Translations under genes and position numbers: made by a program
Notes under the pieces: generated by a model
Database searches by the model: none
What the model was told of the DNA's origin: nothing
Seen by the model: only the letters and a program-made list of their open reading frames with translations
Shown: positions 1 through 10,900 of the stretch, one piece after another
How the letters are laid out: every line of letters starts with the position of its first letter
How positions within the stretch are numbered: the stretch's first letter is position 1
Origin: Chlamydoabsidia padenii
Lineage: Eukaryota; Mucoromycota; Mucoromycetes; Mucorales; Cunninghamellaceae
Assembly: GCA_025330725.1 (NCBI GenBank)
Contig: JAIWND010000009.1
Coordinates: forward strand, 1-64,000
DNA: 64,000 nt
Direction of reading: 5' to 3'

Positions 1-716
1 GCATAATCCTTCTTGATCTTAATATTTAACGGACTTATGTCATCTTCTTTAGGTACAGACGACTCGGTTATCAGCAACCACCTCATTTCACCACCATGTT
101 TGACAGCACGATCAGCTTGCTTGGGGCTACAGACGAAATTTAACTCAGGATCTTGCTTGGGCATCTCCGGCTTCAAAATGATATCTCCATTCGGCTTCTT
201 GATTGTCCACGTGCGGTCAGACCAATTCGGCTTTGGATTTGCACCCTTCAACCATTCCAACCCTAAAATCAAATCAAAACGACTTGGAAAAATCAGTGCT
301 CGAACGACATACTCTTCTTCTACACCTGTACTTCCCCGGAAAGTAATCGGAATTTCGGCCAGGTTCTTCACCCACATAACACCCTTCGCTGCTGTCTTGA
401 TCGGCAACGGTTCTTCTAGCTTGGTCTTCTTGAATCCTTTGGCCCACCGTTTTGACACATAGTTGGACGTAGCACCTGAATCAATCAACACACTAATCGG
501 CTCATCTTTGATATACGCTTCGTAAGTAGGTAATCCACAAGAATCCATAGTCGTATTAATCTCATGCAAATGGTCGCTCTCCTTCTTCCAATAGTCACTA
601 TCGGCCACCACCTTCGATTCGATCACCAACGCATCTTCCACCTCTTTGCCAGCATGAGGACCTTTATTTATACGCAAGGTCGATCCTCCTACAGTCCTTG
701 CGTCTTGTCTTTTAAA
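1..716 (-). CDS. pol: Pol polyprotein, N-terminal part (aspartic protease), partial
   Basis: This frame is -1 relative to gag and stays open from the slippery site at 710-716 to the left edge. The retropepsin-like active site reads VLIDSGATSNYV around 455-495, preceded by a linker of about 65 codons. Further on, ALIFPSRFDLILGLEWL matches the second conserved block of retroelement proteases (hydrophobic residues then ILG). The protease would cut the Gag-Pol polyprotein. There is no initiator needed, because expression is expected by frameshifting from gag. The rest of Pol lies outside the window. Confidence 0.8.
672..716 (-). promoter_or_regulatory. Programmed -1 ribosomal frameshift signal (gag/pol)
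   Basis: On the minus strand a T TTA AAA slippery heptamer, in the gag zero frame (710-716), is followed by a 6-nt spacer (704-709) and a perfect 8-bp stem: arm ACGCAAGG (696-703) with arm CCTTGCGT (672-679), closing a 16-nt loop that holds the gag TAG. The pol frame entered after slippage is open. Confidence 0.8.
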
Positions 717-1522
717 CCTTCGGCTGCCTTCTTCACCAATGGACAATCCTTGACAAAATGATCAGAACTACCACAACAGTAACATCCTTTACGATTTCTT
801 GACGGCTTGGTGGTCTTCTTCTTATCCTTGTCTCTCTTGGTTGACGCTTCAACGTAGTCCAATTCCATGGGCACGGCACCGGTCTTCCTCTTCCAACGGA
901 GTCTTGGTTCACCAGACGATTGACGAGCTTCTTCGTACGCCAATGCATACTCGCCAGCAGCAGTAACCGTTTTAGGAGCGAAGGTACGTACATGCGCTTG
1001 TACCTCCGACCTTAGTCCACGCACGAACTTGTCCAGGGCTTCGGCATCCGATACATCTCCAACCACCATTCGAAGTTCTTCAAACTGCTCGATGTAGTTA
1101 ACCACGGATCCTGATTGATATAACCTAGCTAACCTGTCTCTTGCATTATGGTAGGCACCTGCGGGAACGAACGACACTTTTACGGCAGCACGCAACTCAT
1201 CCCAATTCTCCGGCACATCCGACGAACTATCTGCTTGCAATCTTCTCCACCAGATTTTAGCTTTCGGTCCCAGCAAAGTAATAGCGAAATCCAGGCGATC
1301 GTTGTATGGCATGTTGGTCATCTTGAAGTAATGATCCATATCCGCGATCCAGTTTTCGACTTCCACGGCATCACGATTTCCACTAAGGTGTCCAGGTAAG
1401 GGAATCTTTACTTTATGTGATTGGAATCCGGCATCACCACCAGCTTGACGGGTCATAAGTAGGTTGATGGCGTTGGCCATTTGGATCATAGCTTCTTCGA
1501 AATTAGATGACATTCTTGACAC
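689..1522 (-). CDS. gag: Gag polyprotein of the LTR retrotransposon
   Basis: A 277-aa intronless ORF. The central part (about residues 45-190) has the retrotransposon Gag core seen in Ty3/gypsy elements: a VENWIADMDHYF segment, FAITLLGPKAKIWWRRL, and later YIEQFEELRMVVGD and FVRGLRSEVQAHV. The C-terminal end carries one CCHC zinc knuckle, CYCCGSSDHFVKDC (C-X2-C-X4-H-X4-C), after a basic Lys/Arg-rich stretch; this would bind the element RNA during particle assembly. The ORF ends at a TAG that lies inside a predicted frameshift hairpin, so Gag is the default product and Gag-Pol the minor one. It starts 12 bp after the primer-binding site reading in the minus direction. An alternative start at Met4 cannot be excluded. 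Confidence 0.9.
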   Translation of the reverse strand: MSRMSSNFEEAMIQMANAINLLMTRQAGGDAGFQSHKVKIPLPGHLSGNRDAVEVENWIADMDHYFKMTNMPYNDRLDFAITLLGPKAKIWWRRLQADSSSDVPENWDELRAAVKVSFVPAGAYHNARDRLARLYQSGSVVNYIEQFEELRMVVGDVSDAEALDKFVRGLRSEVQAHVRTFAPKTVTAAGEYALAYEEARQSSGEPRLRWKRKTGAVPMELDYVEASTKRDKDKKKTTKPSRNRKGCYCCGSSDHFVKDCPLVKKAAEGLKDKTQGL

Positions 1523-1531
1523 AAGCTACCA
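1518..1531 (-). other. Primer-binding site for minus-strand DNA synthesis
   Basis: TGGTAGCTTGTGTC on the minus strand starts two bases after the LTR end. It begins with TGG, complementary to the CCA 3' end of a tRNA, and sits just upstream of gag. The tRNA species was not identified. Confidence 0.65.
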
Positions 1532-1533
1532 GT

Positions 1534-1886
1534 TGTTGGATCGTAAGTACTATATAAATCACTGGGTAAAGGTAAATGGGTTTTAGAAGAGAAGTAAACA
1601 ATAGAATAGATATTTTATTGATTGATAGTTAATAGTTAATAATAATAAAGGACAACTTATATATATATGTGATGTTAATGGCTGACTACGAATTAATGAA
1701 CATGTCAGGGCATGTCAGGAGATGTTTGATGGAAAGAAAAGAAAAGAAGAGATAAATTAAATGTCCGACGGTCAGGTGACCGTCGACTGTCGTTTTCGAG
1801 GGTCGGCTCTTCTTTTCACCGAACGTTTACCTAAAGAGGGAACTACCATAGGGATACCTGCTTTATCATGAGGCCAAGATCTAACA
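1534..1886 (-). repeat. 5' LTR of the retrotransposon
   Basis: On the minus strand it begins TGTTAGATC and ends GATCCAACA, the usual TG...CA ends with near-matching inverted termini. It contains a run of ATATATAT followed by AAG near 1655 (probable TATA box) and an AATAAA poly(A) signal near 1610, as expected of a promoter-terminator LTR. The partner LTR lies outside the window, so the ends are inferred from the primer site and the inverted termini. Confidence 0.75.
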
Positions 1887-2154
1887 GTAAAAAAAGTTGT
1901 TTAATATTATATAAAGCTCGTTTTTAAAAAAAGTCACGTGATTTCCAAAAATAGTAAGTTTGGTGGATTTGTCCAATGGAAATTTTTGCATATGTGTCGG
2001 GAAACGAATATTTCGAAACCCAGTCTGATAACGTCCTTGACATATCAATCAACGATAAATTTTATTTGTTAATAAGTAAATACTATATGGTACACTATTC
2101 TACTTTTTAAATTATTGACGTAATTAAGCAAAGACATTATGTAATACAGCTAGT
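1887..2154. other. Spacer between LTR and NUM1-like gene
   Basis: A/T-rich 268-bp spacer holding the 3' flank of the NUM1-like gene. No ORF or repeat of note was seen. Confidence 0.5.
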
Positions 2155-5100
2155 TTAGTGGGTAGTCCGTATCGATGCATCTTGGTTATCACTGCACAGT
2201 CCGACATTGTTGATCGCATTCGAGTCTTCACCATGATTAGTCTCTGGTTGGTGATTATCATCGCCTGGTTGATTTGGATGAGATAAAGGTATAATGGTGT
2301 TCGTTTCCAAGTCAGATGAGATTACGTTTGTAATGCTTGTGATGTTGGAAGTTGTGCGAGTTAAAGTTGATCCAACCGATATTGTTGTTGCATTATTGCC
2401 ACGATAAGGGTCTACTTGAATGACATCGTCCATTGGTGATTCTTCGCCAGGAGGAACCAGTAAATAGGAGAGCGACTAAGAAAAAAAAAAAAAAAAAGAA
2501 TCAGTGATCTTGCTATTTTTGTTTTGCTTTGTGCTTACCATTCTCCATAGTTCATGTCGTTCCAAAGTTGGGGCAGTCAGTTTCAGATCCCGTTTTGCAG
2601 TCTTGATCAACAGACTGAGAGGTGATGCGTCCATTGTGTCATTGCTTGGAATTGAGGATATACTTTCGATAAATGCTTTATACATATATTTATATATATA
2701 AAAGGTAACTGGTGAGATCTACAGATTTTATCATTTTTTTTAAATTGCTTTTCTTACCACTTTTTGCCTTGGCTTCGTCAGCGGTTGCTCCAGGTTCATT
2801 AGTGCTCCAATACAAGGTACGTGTGTAAGGATGAACCCAAAAGAAGCGCTTGTGTTTATTTAGAGAGATACCACCACCCACATGTTTCCTTGTATGTTTC
2901 CACATCCATTCGCCAATCATCGTCTGCGTGATCGCCGAGATTAGGTCACCATTGGCACCTTGTTTGGAGAGATCGCCCATAGAGAAGAGAGAAGGTGTCA
3001 TTCCGCATCTTTCAGAGGACAAAGATTGCATCGATGGTTGTTTAAGGCGATTAAGTTTCAATGAAGGTGCTGATAGTTGCTTTGAGTATAGGGACTTCTC
3101 GGTGATGCGGACAGATCCATAGGAAGGTTTGGGAGATGGCTGTTGATGCTTTTGTTCGACTTGGTTATAATATTGCTGTTGTTGGAGTAGAGATGATGAC
3201 TTGGTTGTTGTTCTTCGTAGTGATGACATGGATGCTGAAGGTCGCAATTGATTTGATTTAGCAGGCATTGATGCTGATGGTTGAAGCTTCATATACCCTG
3301 AGAGTCTGTTGAGCCGCGAAGAGGAAGAGGAAGCAGAGGAAGCAGTTACTGTAGATGATGTCGAGGTAGAAGGTTTAGGTGATGGCGCCACAGATGGTTG
3401 AGATTCCCGCCGAGATGCTGAAGATACTGTCTGTGCCTTGACTAAAAACGAAGATGTCTGGTATGTTGATGATGCCCTAGGAATATCATCCTGCGATTGA
3501 TGTTTTTGTTGGTCGTCTTGTGAGGTCGCCTTCGCATTTGTTCGTGCCACTGTGCCGAGTTGAGTCTTGGCCAACAATGTGCTAGCTCTGTCTCGTTCCT
3601 TTTTGATTGCTTGTTCAGTTTGTTCCCTGGCCATGGCCTCCGCTTCTGATCGAGTGATAAAGTTGTCATCAAGTTCTTGTCGTCGAGTGGCCACCTCCAA
3701 TCGTTCTTTCGCAAGAGCATCCGCAATAGCAGCCTTGATCAATGCGTCTGCTTCTTCCCGAGACACCATGCCTGAAGTTTCCATTGTCATTATGCCGCCA
3801 TTGTCGTTTATTCCATCACCTTTATTGTCGTCATCGTCAATATCTAAGCTGTTGTAGGTTGTTGTAGTTAAAAGAGCGGAATTTGGTACCGGTGAGTTTT
3901 CGCCAGCCTTTTGTGTTCGTTCGGTGATGTCATCAGTGTCGTTGATGTTGCCCTTTTCCAAATCGAGTACAACAGAACTTATATCAGCTTGATTATGCTT
4001 GCCAGCCACATTCAAATTCTTGAGTATAATCTTGTCCATGTGCACCTGGTTGTCCTTTGTATTGGTATCTTGATCAGTCGAACCATCCTTCTTGTCCATA
4101 TTAGTTTCATGACCCAGTTCACCAAACTTCGCTAGAGTAGAGTCACCATGGCTGCCTCCCTTTGGATAGTTTACAGAGACCATCAAAGTGTCCACAGTGT
4201 TCAGATCTATTTGTTCCGCATTCATGTTTCCTTCGTTGACCTGAGACAAGGGTGTATCATTTTGTTGATTGGCGGACGATGTGTTTGATGTCTGGCAGTC
4301 GTCGATGGTTTGATTGATATGCAAAGTGCTGTCATTGATTGGTGTTGATGAGATATTATGATTGGTGTCCTTTGTGCTGGCGACGCTTTCATTGGTAGAG
4401 TTGTCTTCATTAATAATCAAGGCTGCCTGGCTCTGGATGATGTGCGGTGTTTCAACGTTGTGATGTTTGGTATAAGACACTGTGTTATTGATAACTGGTA
4501 TGATGAGAGAGATGGAGTCCTGGTTTACATCATCCTGTCGATCGGTCGGCAATGCATTTTTGTCGGAAATAGGTGATTTGATGCTTGGTACCGTGTGTGA
4601 ATTTTGTTGATCAAGTGGCGAAGATCCAGGTACCGGGGTTGTCATACCATTGTTAGGCGATATGGTGTTATCAAAAGTATTACCTCCACACAATATTGGC
4701 TGTTGATTTATTTGTTGAGAATTTCCGCTAATACAACCAGTAGAAGGTACAGGAGAGTGCCCGAGATCCAAGGTATGTTGTGATAGTGTGACGTTATTAG
4801 ATAAAGAGACGTCTGAACGAAGTCCCAAAGGCCCCGAGACATCGTTGATATATGTGTCGTTTGTAATATCCACCGCTCCTGTTGGATAGTTACCACTACC
4901 GCTGATGTTGTTTCCACTGTCAGAAGCATATTCATTGCCCGTAAAAGTGCCTTCATTGTTGGTTGTAGTTTGCTGATCAGAAGATAGTGTTGATGCCAAG
5001 TCGGTAGATGTGTTAACCCCCTTGTCAAAGCATTGTCGTTTAACAAGTGTTTCTTCTAGTTCAAATGAGAGGGGCTTGAATGAGGAATTGAAGCCACCAA

Positions 5101-6595
5101 GTTGAAGTTCCATGTCGAGGCTTTGTCCTTGTTGAATAGGTGATAGATCCAGGCGGTGACAATCATCATCATCGCTGTCTTGAGTTAATGAGTTGGAGTC
5201 GCCCGTAGAGATAGCGTCGTCACCTGATTCGAGATCATTGTGGTTTACCAAAGATTGCATGATATCGCTATTGTAGTCATCCACAGCCAGTGTTGTATGT
5301 ATGGACAGAAGATTAGATTGGTCCTCAGTTGATCGTGTTTCAGTTGTCGCCCTGTCGATCGAGTGCCCCTTTCTTGCCACACCAACACGTTTTCGCACCA
5401 CCTTGGTTTTAATTGCCCCCGAGTTTTTCTTCAGTGACCCACGACCAGGTTCATGATGTGTGGCGCCTTTTTCGAGTTGATCCAGAGTATCTTGTGTATC
5501 CGACAGCACCTTCTTGAGTTCTATTTTCTCCACCTTTTCCTTTTGTAGATTGTTGCGTAGACTAGTTATCATCCTATGGGCATGTCCAAGTGATTGCTTC
5601 AAAGTTTCGATCTCCAAGGCGCGTTGTGTGTTTGCTGCTGTGTTGGAAGAAGCTGAATCCAGAGTTGGTATATCACCCCCAGTGCCAATAGTTGCTTGTT
5701 TGTTCAAGTCGGCACCATCCCCATTACTGTGTTCGTCTTCGTTGTTGCCCCGAAGAAGATGCTGATTACTTGAATTGCTGACGGTAGATTTGATTGCCAG
5801 CTTAGACTTGCATATTTTGAGTTCAGTGTTTACTTCATCCATGCGTTTCTTGAGTTGCACCATGTCGCGTTGAAGAGTCCCATTGTTGCGCCTTAATACT
5901 TGTCGTTCATGATCATGTCGAGCCTTGATTGCATCTATCGTCGAAGCCGCCTTTTCTTGTTGTGCCTTGTAAATTTCGACTTGTTCCAAAGCTGTTCGGA
6001 GCTGCTTCAGTGCCTTGGTATGGTCCCCATTGAGTTTGGTGATGGTTTGATTGAGGTCGGACAGATTGCTTTGAAGTTCTTGATTTGCCATCTCCAGATT
6101 CCAATTATCTTCCTTGAGTTTTTCTATAAATAAAAAGTATATAACAAAGAGAGAAGGTCAGTATCATAAAGTAGGAATCATACGCTGTTCTTTAATTATG
6201 AGCGGAGGAAGATTTTTAATTCACTTACCTTCAATGGTATTCTTCTGCCGTAGTTGTTTTTGTGATAGTTCATTATACTTTTCGTTGTCTGCTTTGCTAA
6301 TTTCCAAGTCTGCAATAAGCTGATCTTTTTCTTGTATAGCTTGCTGTAGTTTCCGTACTTCATTGATGAGGCCCTGGGCAATGTCGGTCGCGAACGCCAT
6401 CTGACTTTGTCGGATGGTTCCACTATTGTTAGTCGATTTGATTTGCTGCAAAAGACTCGCCTCGTCACCAATGGTAGTCTATAAGAACAAAATATGCGTG
6501 TTAGTACATGTGTATCTCAAGTGTCAACGTTTCCAGTTTACCTGTGATGCTATGGCTTCTTTTGGTGTACCTTGAAGGTTATTGTTCTTATTCAT
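2155..6595 (-). CDS. Num1/Mcp5-like cortical anchor with PH domain
   Basis: Five coding exons, about 1,375 aa: 6542-6595, 6229-6478, 2758-6123, about 2539-2691, 2155-2475. The N-terminal part is coiled coil (heptad-like LKQLRTALEQVEIY and LQRDMVQLKKRMDEV); a long Asn/Ser/Thr/Asp-rich middle follows, then a second helical stretch (EEADALIKAAIADALAKE). The C-terminus is a PH domain of the Num1/Mcp5 type: GEWMWKHTRKHVGGGISLNK, KRFFWVHPYTRTLYWST, then FIESISSI, RDLKLTAPTLERHELWRM and SLSYLLVPP across two introns. In yeasts these proteins bind plasma-membrane PI(4,5)P2 and anchor dynein, mitochondria or ER at the cortex. The acceptor of exon 4 is uncertain: an acceptor just before GCATTTATC at about 2670 would read KSGAFIES and fits the family better. 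The start at 6595 is the first in-frame ATG after a likely 5'UTR intron. Confidence 0.85.
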
Positions 6596-7218
6596 TGGCA
6601 GAGGAGTCTAAATGAGAGAAGAAGAGAGAAGAGTTTAGCTGACAAAAAAATAGAGTTAAATTACTTACTTACAAGGTCATCAATTCACACTGGATTAAAA
6701 AAAAAAAAAAGGAAGAGAAAGGAAGGGAAAGAAAGGAAAAGAAAAGGACTTTTTCACTGAAATCAAATTGAAAGCCCGCAATTTGTGAGTTCAAAAATCC
6801 TAATTGAGCACATGGCTATCCACTGGACATTGGCAGTAAAGAGAGGGTGGTGACACAGATACCATCCTATCCACTTGCCTTTTTCTTCTATTTCCACGTT
6901 AATCTTTTATCTTTGTGCTGTTTTTTTTTTCTGGGTCATACAACGTGGCGATGAGTGTAATAAAGATGGGGGTTTTTTTTTTTTGCATTTATTGAATACA
7001 AGTTTTATTAATAAGGATGATGATACAACAGGGTAAATTATTTATACTATCACTAATACAACTACAACTAATCTATTTCCTTGAGGACCCAGCAAAAGGG
7101 TGGTGATCGCAGGGTGGGGGATCCATTGTGTAACCTAGAGAAAGAGCCAGAAAAAAAAAAGCGAAACAAGTGGTTGGATGGTGTGTTGATATGACGTGGT
7201 ACCTGTTGTTGGTGGTGA
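6596..7218. other. Spacer with purine run and poly(A) signal
   Basis: Contains the NUM1-like promoter with a probable 5'UTR intron (donor near 6680, acceptor just before 6610), an A/G-rich run at 6690-6750 and T-runs at 6920-6983. An AATAAA on the minus strand near 6990 and TTTTATTAATAA at 7003 suggest that a minus-strand transcript ends here. Confidence 0.4.
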
Positions 7219-7424
7219 TCATCGTTTCTTGAGGTTTTGATGCTTCGCACACCGCCGAAGGAGATAGTAAATCCTGTTACCTACATATGACATTGTCTTC
7301 ACCGTAAAATACCATAGTTTGACCGCCCGACAAGTAAGATGGATGATACCTGCCAAACTGTTGAGCACCTTGTTATCCTTCTCCAGTCGCCGTTCAAGAT
7401 TTCTTCTTCAAGTTGGTTTTCCAT
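7219..7424 (-). pseudogene. Possible frameshifted small coiled-coil ORF
   Basis: From the ATG at 7424 one frame reads MENQLEEEILNGDW, while the -1 frame from the same GAA-repeat reads NLERRLEKDNKVLNSLAGII and stays open to a TGA at 7219 (ending KHQNLKKR). Switched at the GAAGAAGAA run, the two frames make a continuous charged coiled coil of about 68 residues. A 1-nt deletion, a sequence error or an unseen splice would explain this. An alternative spliced reading of the first frame, with introns starting at GTATCATCC and GTACCACG, is also open. The product is unknown. Confidence 0.25.
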
Positions 7425-7460
7425 AATCACGGTTGATTCCAACCACTAGCTATATCCAAA

Positions 7461-7613
7461 TCATAGTTTCTTGTTTTGTTCCAATGCTTCCACGTTATGT
7501 AAATGGAGCCGGGATCGTAAGTGTCGGGTGCAGTTGAATCGTTTTTGATAGTTACGTTGGCAAAGCGAGCAATGTGGCATGAGTTTGTATTTTAGCACCT
7601 GGTAGTTAATCAT
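7461..7613 (-). CDS. 50-aa ORF with a single C2H2 zinc finger
   Basis: The ORF reads MINYQVLKYKLMPHCSLCQR and continues to a finger of form C-X2-C-X12-H-X5-H (CSLC...HLRSRLH), with the typical Tyr, Phe and Leu core positions. It ends at Lys-Lys-Leu-stop. Upstream is a T-rich leader. It is either a genuine microprotein or the first exon of a gene that continues into 7219-7424. The X5 spacing between the histidines resembles U1-type fingers that bind RNA or DNA, but no function can be assigned. Confidence 0.35.
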   Translation of the reverse strand: MINYQVLKYKLMPHCSLCQRNYQKRFNCTRHLRSRLHLHNVEALEQNKKL

Positions 7614-7949
7614 CTTCTTTTCTTTGTTCTTGGTTGATTCCAGAGTAGTTGCAAAAGTGCTGGTGTAGTTTGATTGAAGTGTAAAACAAAGAAAGAAAGA
7701 ATGAATGACATTTAAGATTTTGGATTTTTTTTTTTTCAACTAAGCGCCACGACTGAGCTGGGATTGAATTGTATTTTTCACAATGCAAACTCACACCGAG
7801 TTGTAAACCTATTGAGACAAAACCCCATCCTATAAACATATGACATGACCTAATAAATGATTGATCTGCATGAGCGCAGATTATGTTTATTAAAAAAAAA
7901 TTGCATAGTGTCTAATTGGTATAGAAGGTTTGTGATATTTAAACTACAA

Positions 7950-10900
7950 TTAAGAGGAATGCTGATGGATGGGAGGTGGAGGAGGGAGAGAGGGAGAAGT
8001 GGCAGGAGGTAAAGTGTTGGAAGCAACATGGCCACTATCATTTCCATTCTTGTGAAGGTGTTGTGATGAGTCGAGTGGAGGAGAAGATACACGATTGTTA
8101 CCGTAATAATGTGATGGTGGTGGTGACATTATTGTTGTTGATGTTAATGAAGTCTCCATTGGTGGTGCAGTTCCTGTCATTGTTGTTCGTTGATGCTTCT
8201 TGATGTTTCGATTCCGCCAGCCGCCATGACCACAACAGCCAGTATAACAACACCAAGCCAAGCTGCCAAAGATCAAAATACCAATGACTACACCGACTGG
8301 AATGGCAATGTTTTGATGAGTTGACAACCAATATAATGCACGATCGGCTAAGTATAACACACACAAAGAGAGAGAGAGAGAGAGTATTAGCAAGTCAAAA
8401 ATAACTGTAGAGTTTTCTTTTTTTTTTTTTTCTTCCTTACATAAACTTCCTTCATCACAGTCACCGTCTCTGCAATATCCATTGGCACCACAGGGAGTAC
8501 CATCAATCATACCACCGCTAAAGACAAGACAACCAGATCCAGAGTTTTTGTTGCAGGACAGAGAGCAAGAGTTACTGTTTGTGCATGATTTTGTGACATT
8601 CAAAGTAAATCCTCGATGTTGGCATTGGAGATCCCTTGACGTACATTGGCCCGATGCACATTTCAAATTACCACCACAATCAGTGCCATCTGCTGTAAAA
8701 AGGTCAGGTGGACAGGCTCCCGAGGATCCAGTGCAATACTCGGGGATATCACACGAAGTATATGCTGGTCGACATTGGTGAGTACTTGGTTGATATTGGC
8801 ATTGATTGCAGCATGAATCGTTTACATCACTACCAAAAAAAAAAGTTTAGTATCGTTCTTGTCATTTTAACCGCATGATTAATACTTACTCGCACACGGC
8901 ATTGTTAATAAATTTGCATGTGGTTGCATCACAGCAGGAACTAGAATGACTCCCAGGGTCACATTCTTCACCTTGTTCGACAATACCATTACCACACATT
9001 TGCAAGGTTTCGATAGTTCTATGCCCCGGATCTAAACACAAAAGAAGAGAGGATTAGTACATAACTTTTATCTCTCTTCTTCTTTTCTTTTCTTTTTCTT
9101 TACCTTGTAAGCAGGATCCAATGGAAGGGAATGTGTTGCAGATAGTTGTGACCGAGCATGGGCTGAATTCTTGAGCAGAGACGTTACTTGTTGGATTCAT
9201 TATGTAAGTACCACCAGCATCACAGACGGAAGCACTTAGAGGACAGCAATTGCAATCTGATCCGGTACATTGACAATTACCAGTAGTACAATCGTGATTC
9301 GCACCTATATTAATGACAATGTAAGTGATCACTGATTAGTATTAATCACAATTAGTTTATTCTTTTTGACTTACCAAAACCGTGGCCAATTTCATGAGCG
9401 ATAACCTTCCATTCGTCCCTAACTATCACGAGGTAAGATTACACGATTAGATCGTTATACATTCCATTCATTTTCTTTTCTTCTTTTTCTTTTATTTCAC
9501 TTACTAATAGAAGAGACACCAGCACCTGCAACGTATTGAGTTCCACCTGTAGATGTAGCTTGGGAATTCGTTTCAGCCTGACACAGCTGACCCACCCATG
9601 CAATTCCTACTTCAACACCAGTACTACATCGGTAAACAAATAAAAAGTAGATCATTGATATCATCATCATGTCATGCATTATGTATATTATATTACTTAC
9701 GCGCAATTAGTTAAGAGGTGCCATAGTGCAATACCATCGTCACTCATCGTTCCCCGCCAACGACTAAAATCGCTAAGCCTATTGTCCAAAGTGTAGGTGT
9801 CCGAGCAGTCTCTATTCCATGCATAATTCGAGACAGGGGTCGAAGGACAAGATTCATCCATGATCGTGATGTTGACCAAACCAAGTTGAATGTTGAATTG
9901 CCGTTCAAATAATGCTGATACAGAGTTCCAATCCGAGATAATTTGAAGTTGTGCTTGCTGTTTGGATTCATAGTACTTTGTATAGGTACAATCGGCCGCT
10001 ATATGACATTAAAAAAATATGAGATTTAAAATTGAAAAGGTTCATACTGTTTTTGTTTTGTTACCTGCACCCATATAAGCAACTAGAGAAAACAAAACAA
10101 GAGATTAGTTAGAATTCTGGAGTATAAACTAACCAACTTTATCGAACTTACTTTTTCTAGAGGTAGGACAACCATTAGCAGCACGTTTGTTGAGGGACGG
10201 AGGATGATGATCATCAAGTGAAGAGAAGGAGGAAGGAGGGACAAACAGACCATCAAGACCAGCAGCAGGATGTCCAGCCCGAAGTATAAAGGGATTGTGT
10301 AGTTGTTGTTGTTGTTGTAGCGTCATAATCCCTAATCTGTCAGCTCCACATCCTGATTGTTGTTGTTGATTTAATGTACTATTGGTTGAGCGACGGTTTA
10401 AAGCATTCCCTTGTTGTTGTCCCACCAGAGAAGTATCGGAGTCCCGATACACAACCATAGAAGGCGACTCCAGGTAATTGTCAACGGTCAGTGTCACATC
10501 GTCAGATCGTTTTGTCCGATAATACATGTCCATTGTCTTGATATGGTAAACATCATTTCGTATTCCAAAACTCCCTTCAAATATCGGATAAATTTGTTGG
10601 TCTTCATCTGGTCCAGGTTTCGTTGTTCTATATACCATATAAATGAAGGTAATTAAAAAAAAAAAAAAAAAAAAGAAACAAGTTCATTTCCAAACACAGT
10701 CCACATTATATTTATATATTTATATAGATATATATATATATAGATATATTTGCATGCATATGCTATTCTTGTGATTTATAAATTCTTACGTCAAGTCCTG
10801 CCGAAGAATGAGTCTTGCCCAACCAAGGATATCATCACCATCAAAAGAGAGGGTACCAAGTTGATCGTCTTGCCACTTTGCCAAAGAAAAAGAGGGATGG

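Larger units (their letters stand above)
1..1886 (-). mobile_element. LTR retrotransposon, 5' part (Ty3/gypsy-like)
   Basis: Reading the minus strand from 1886 downwards there is a 353-bp LTR, a 2-nt spacer, a tRNA primer-binding site, a gag ORF with a zinc knuckle and, in the -1 frame, the start of pol with a retropepsin-like protease. The element runs off the left edge, so reverse transcriptase, RNase H, integrase and the 3' LTR are not visible and the superfamily call rests on Gag and protease character. All visible parts are intact, with open gag and pol frames, so the copy may be young. If the insertion produced a 5-bp target duplication, the right copy would be GTAAA at 1887-1891. Confidence 0.85.
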
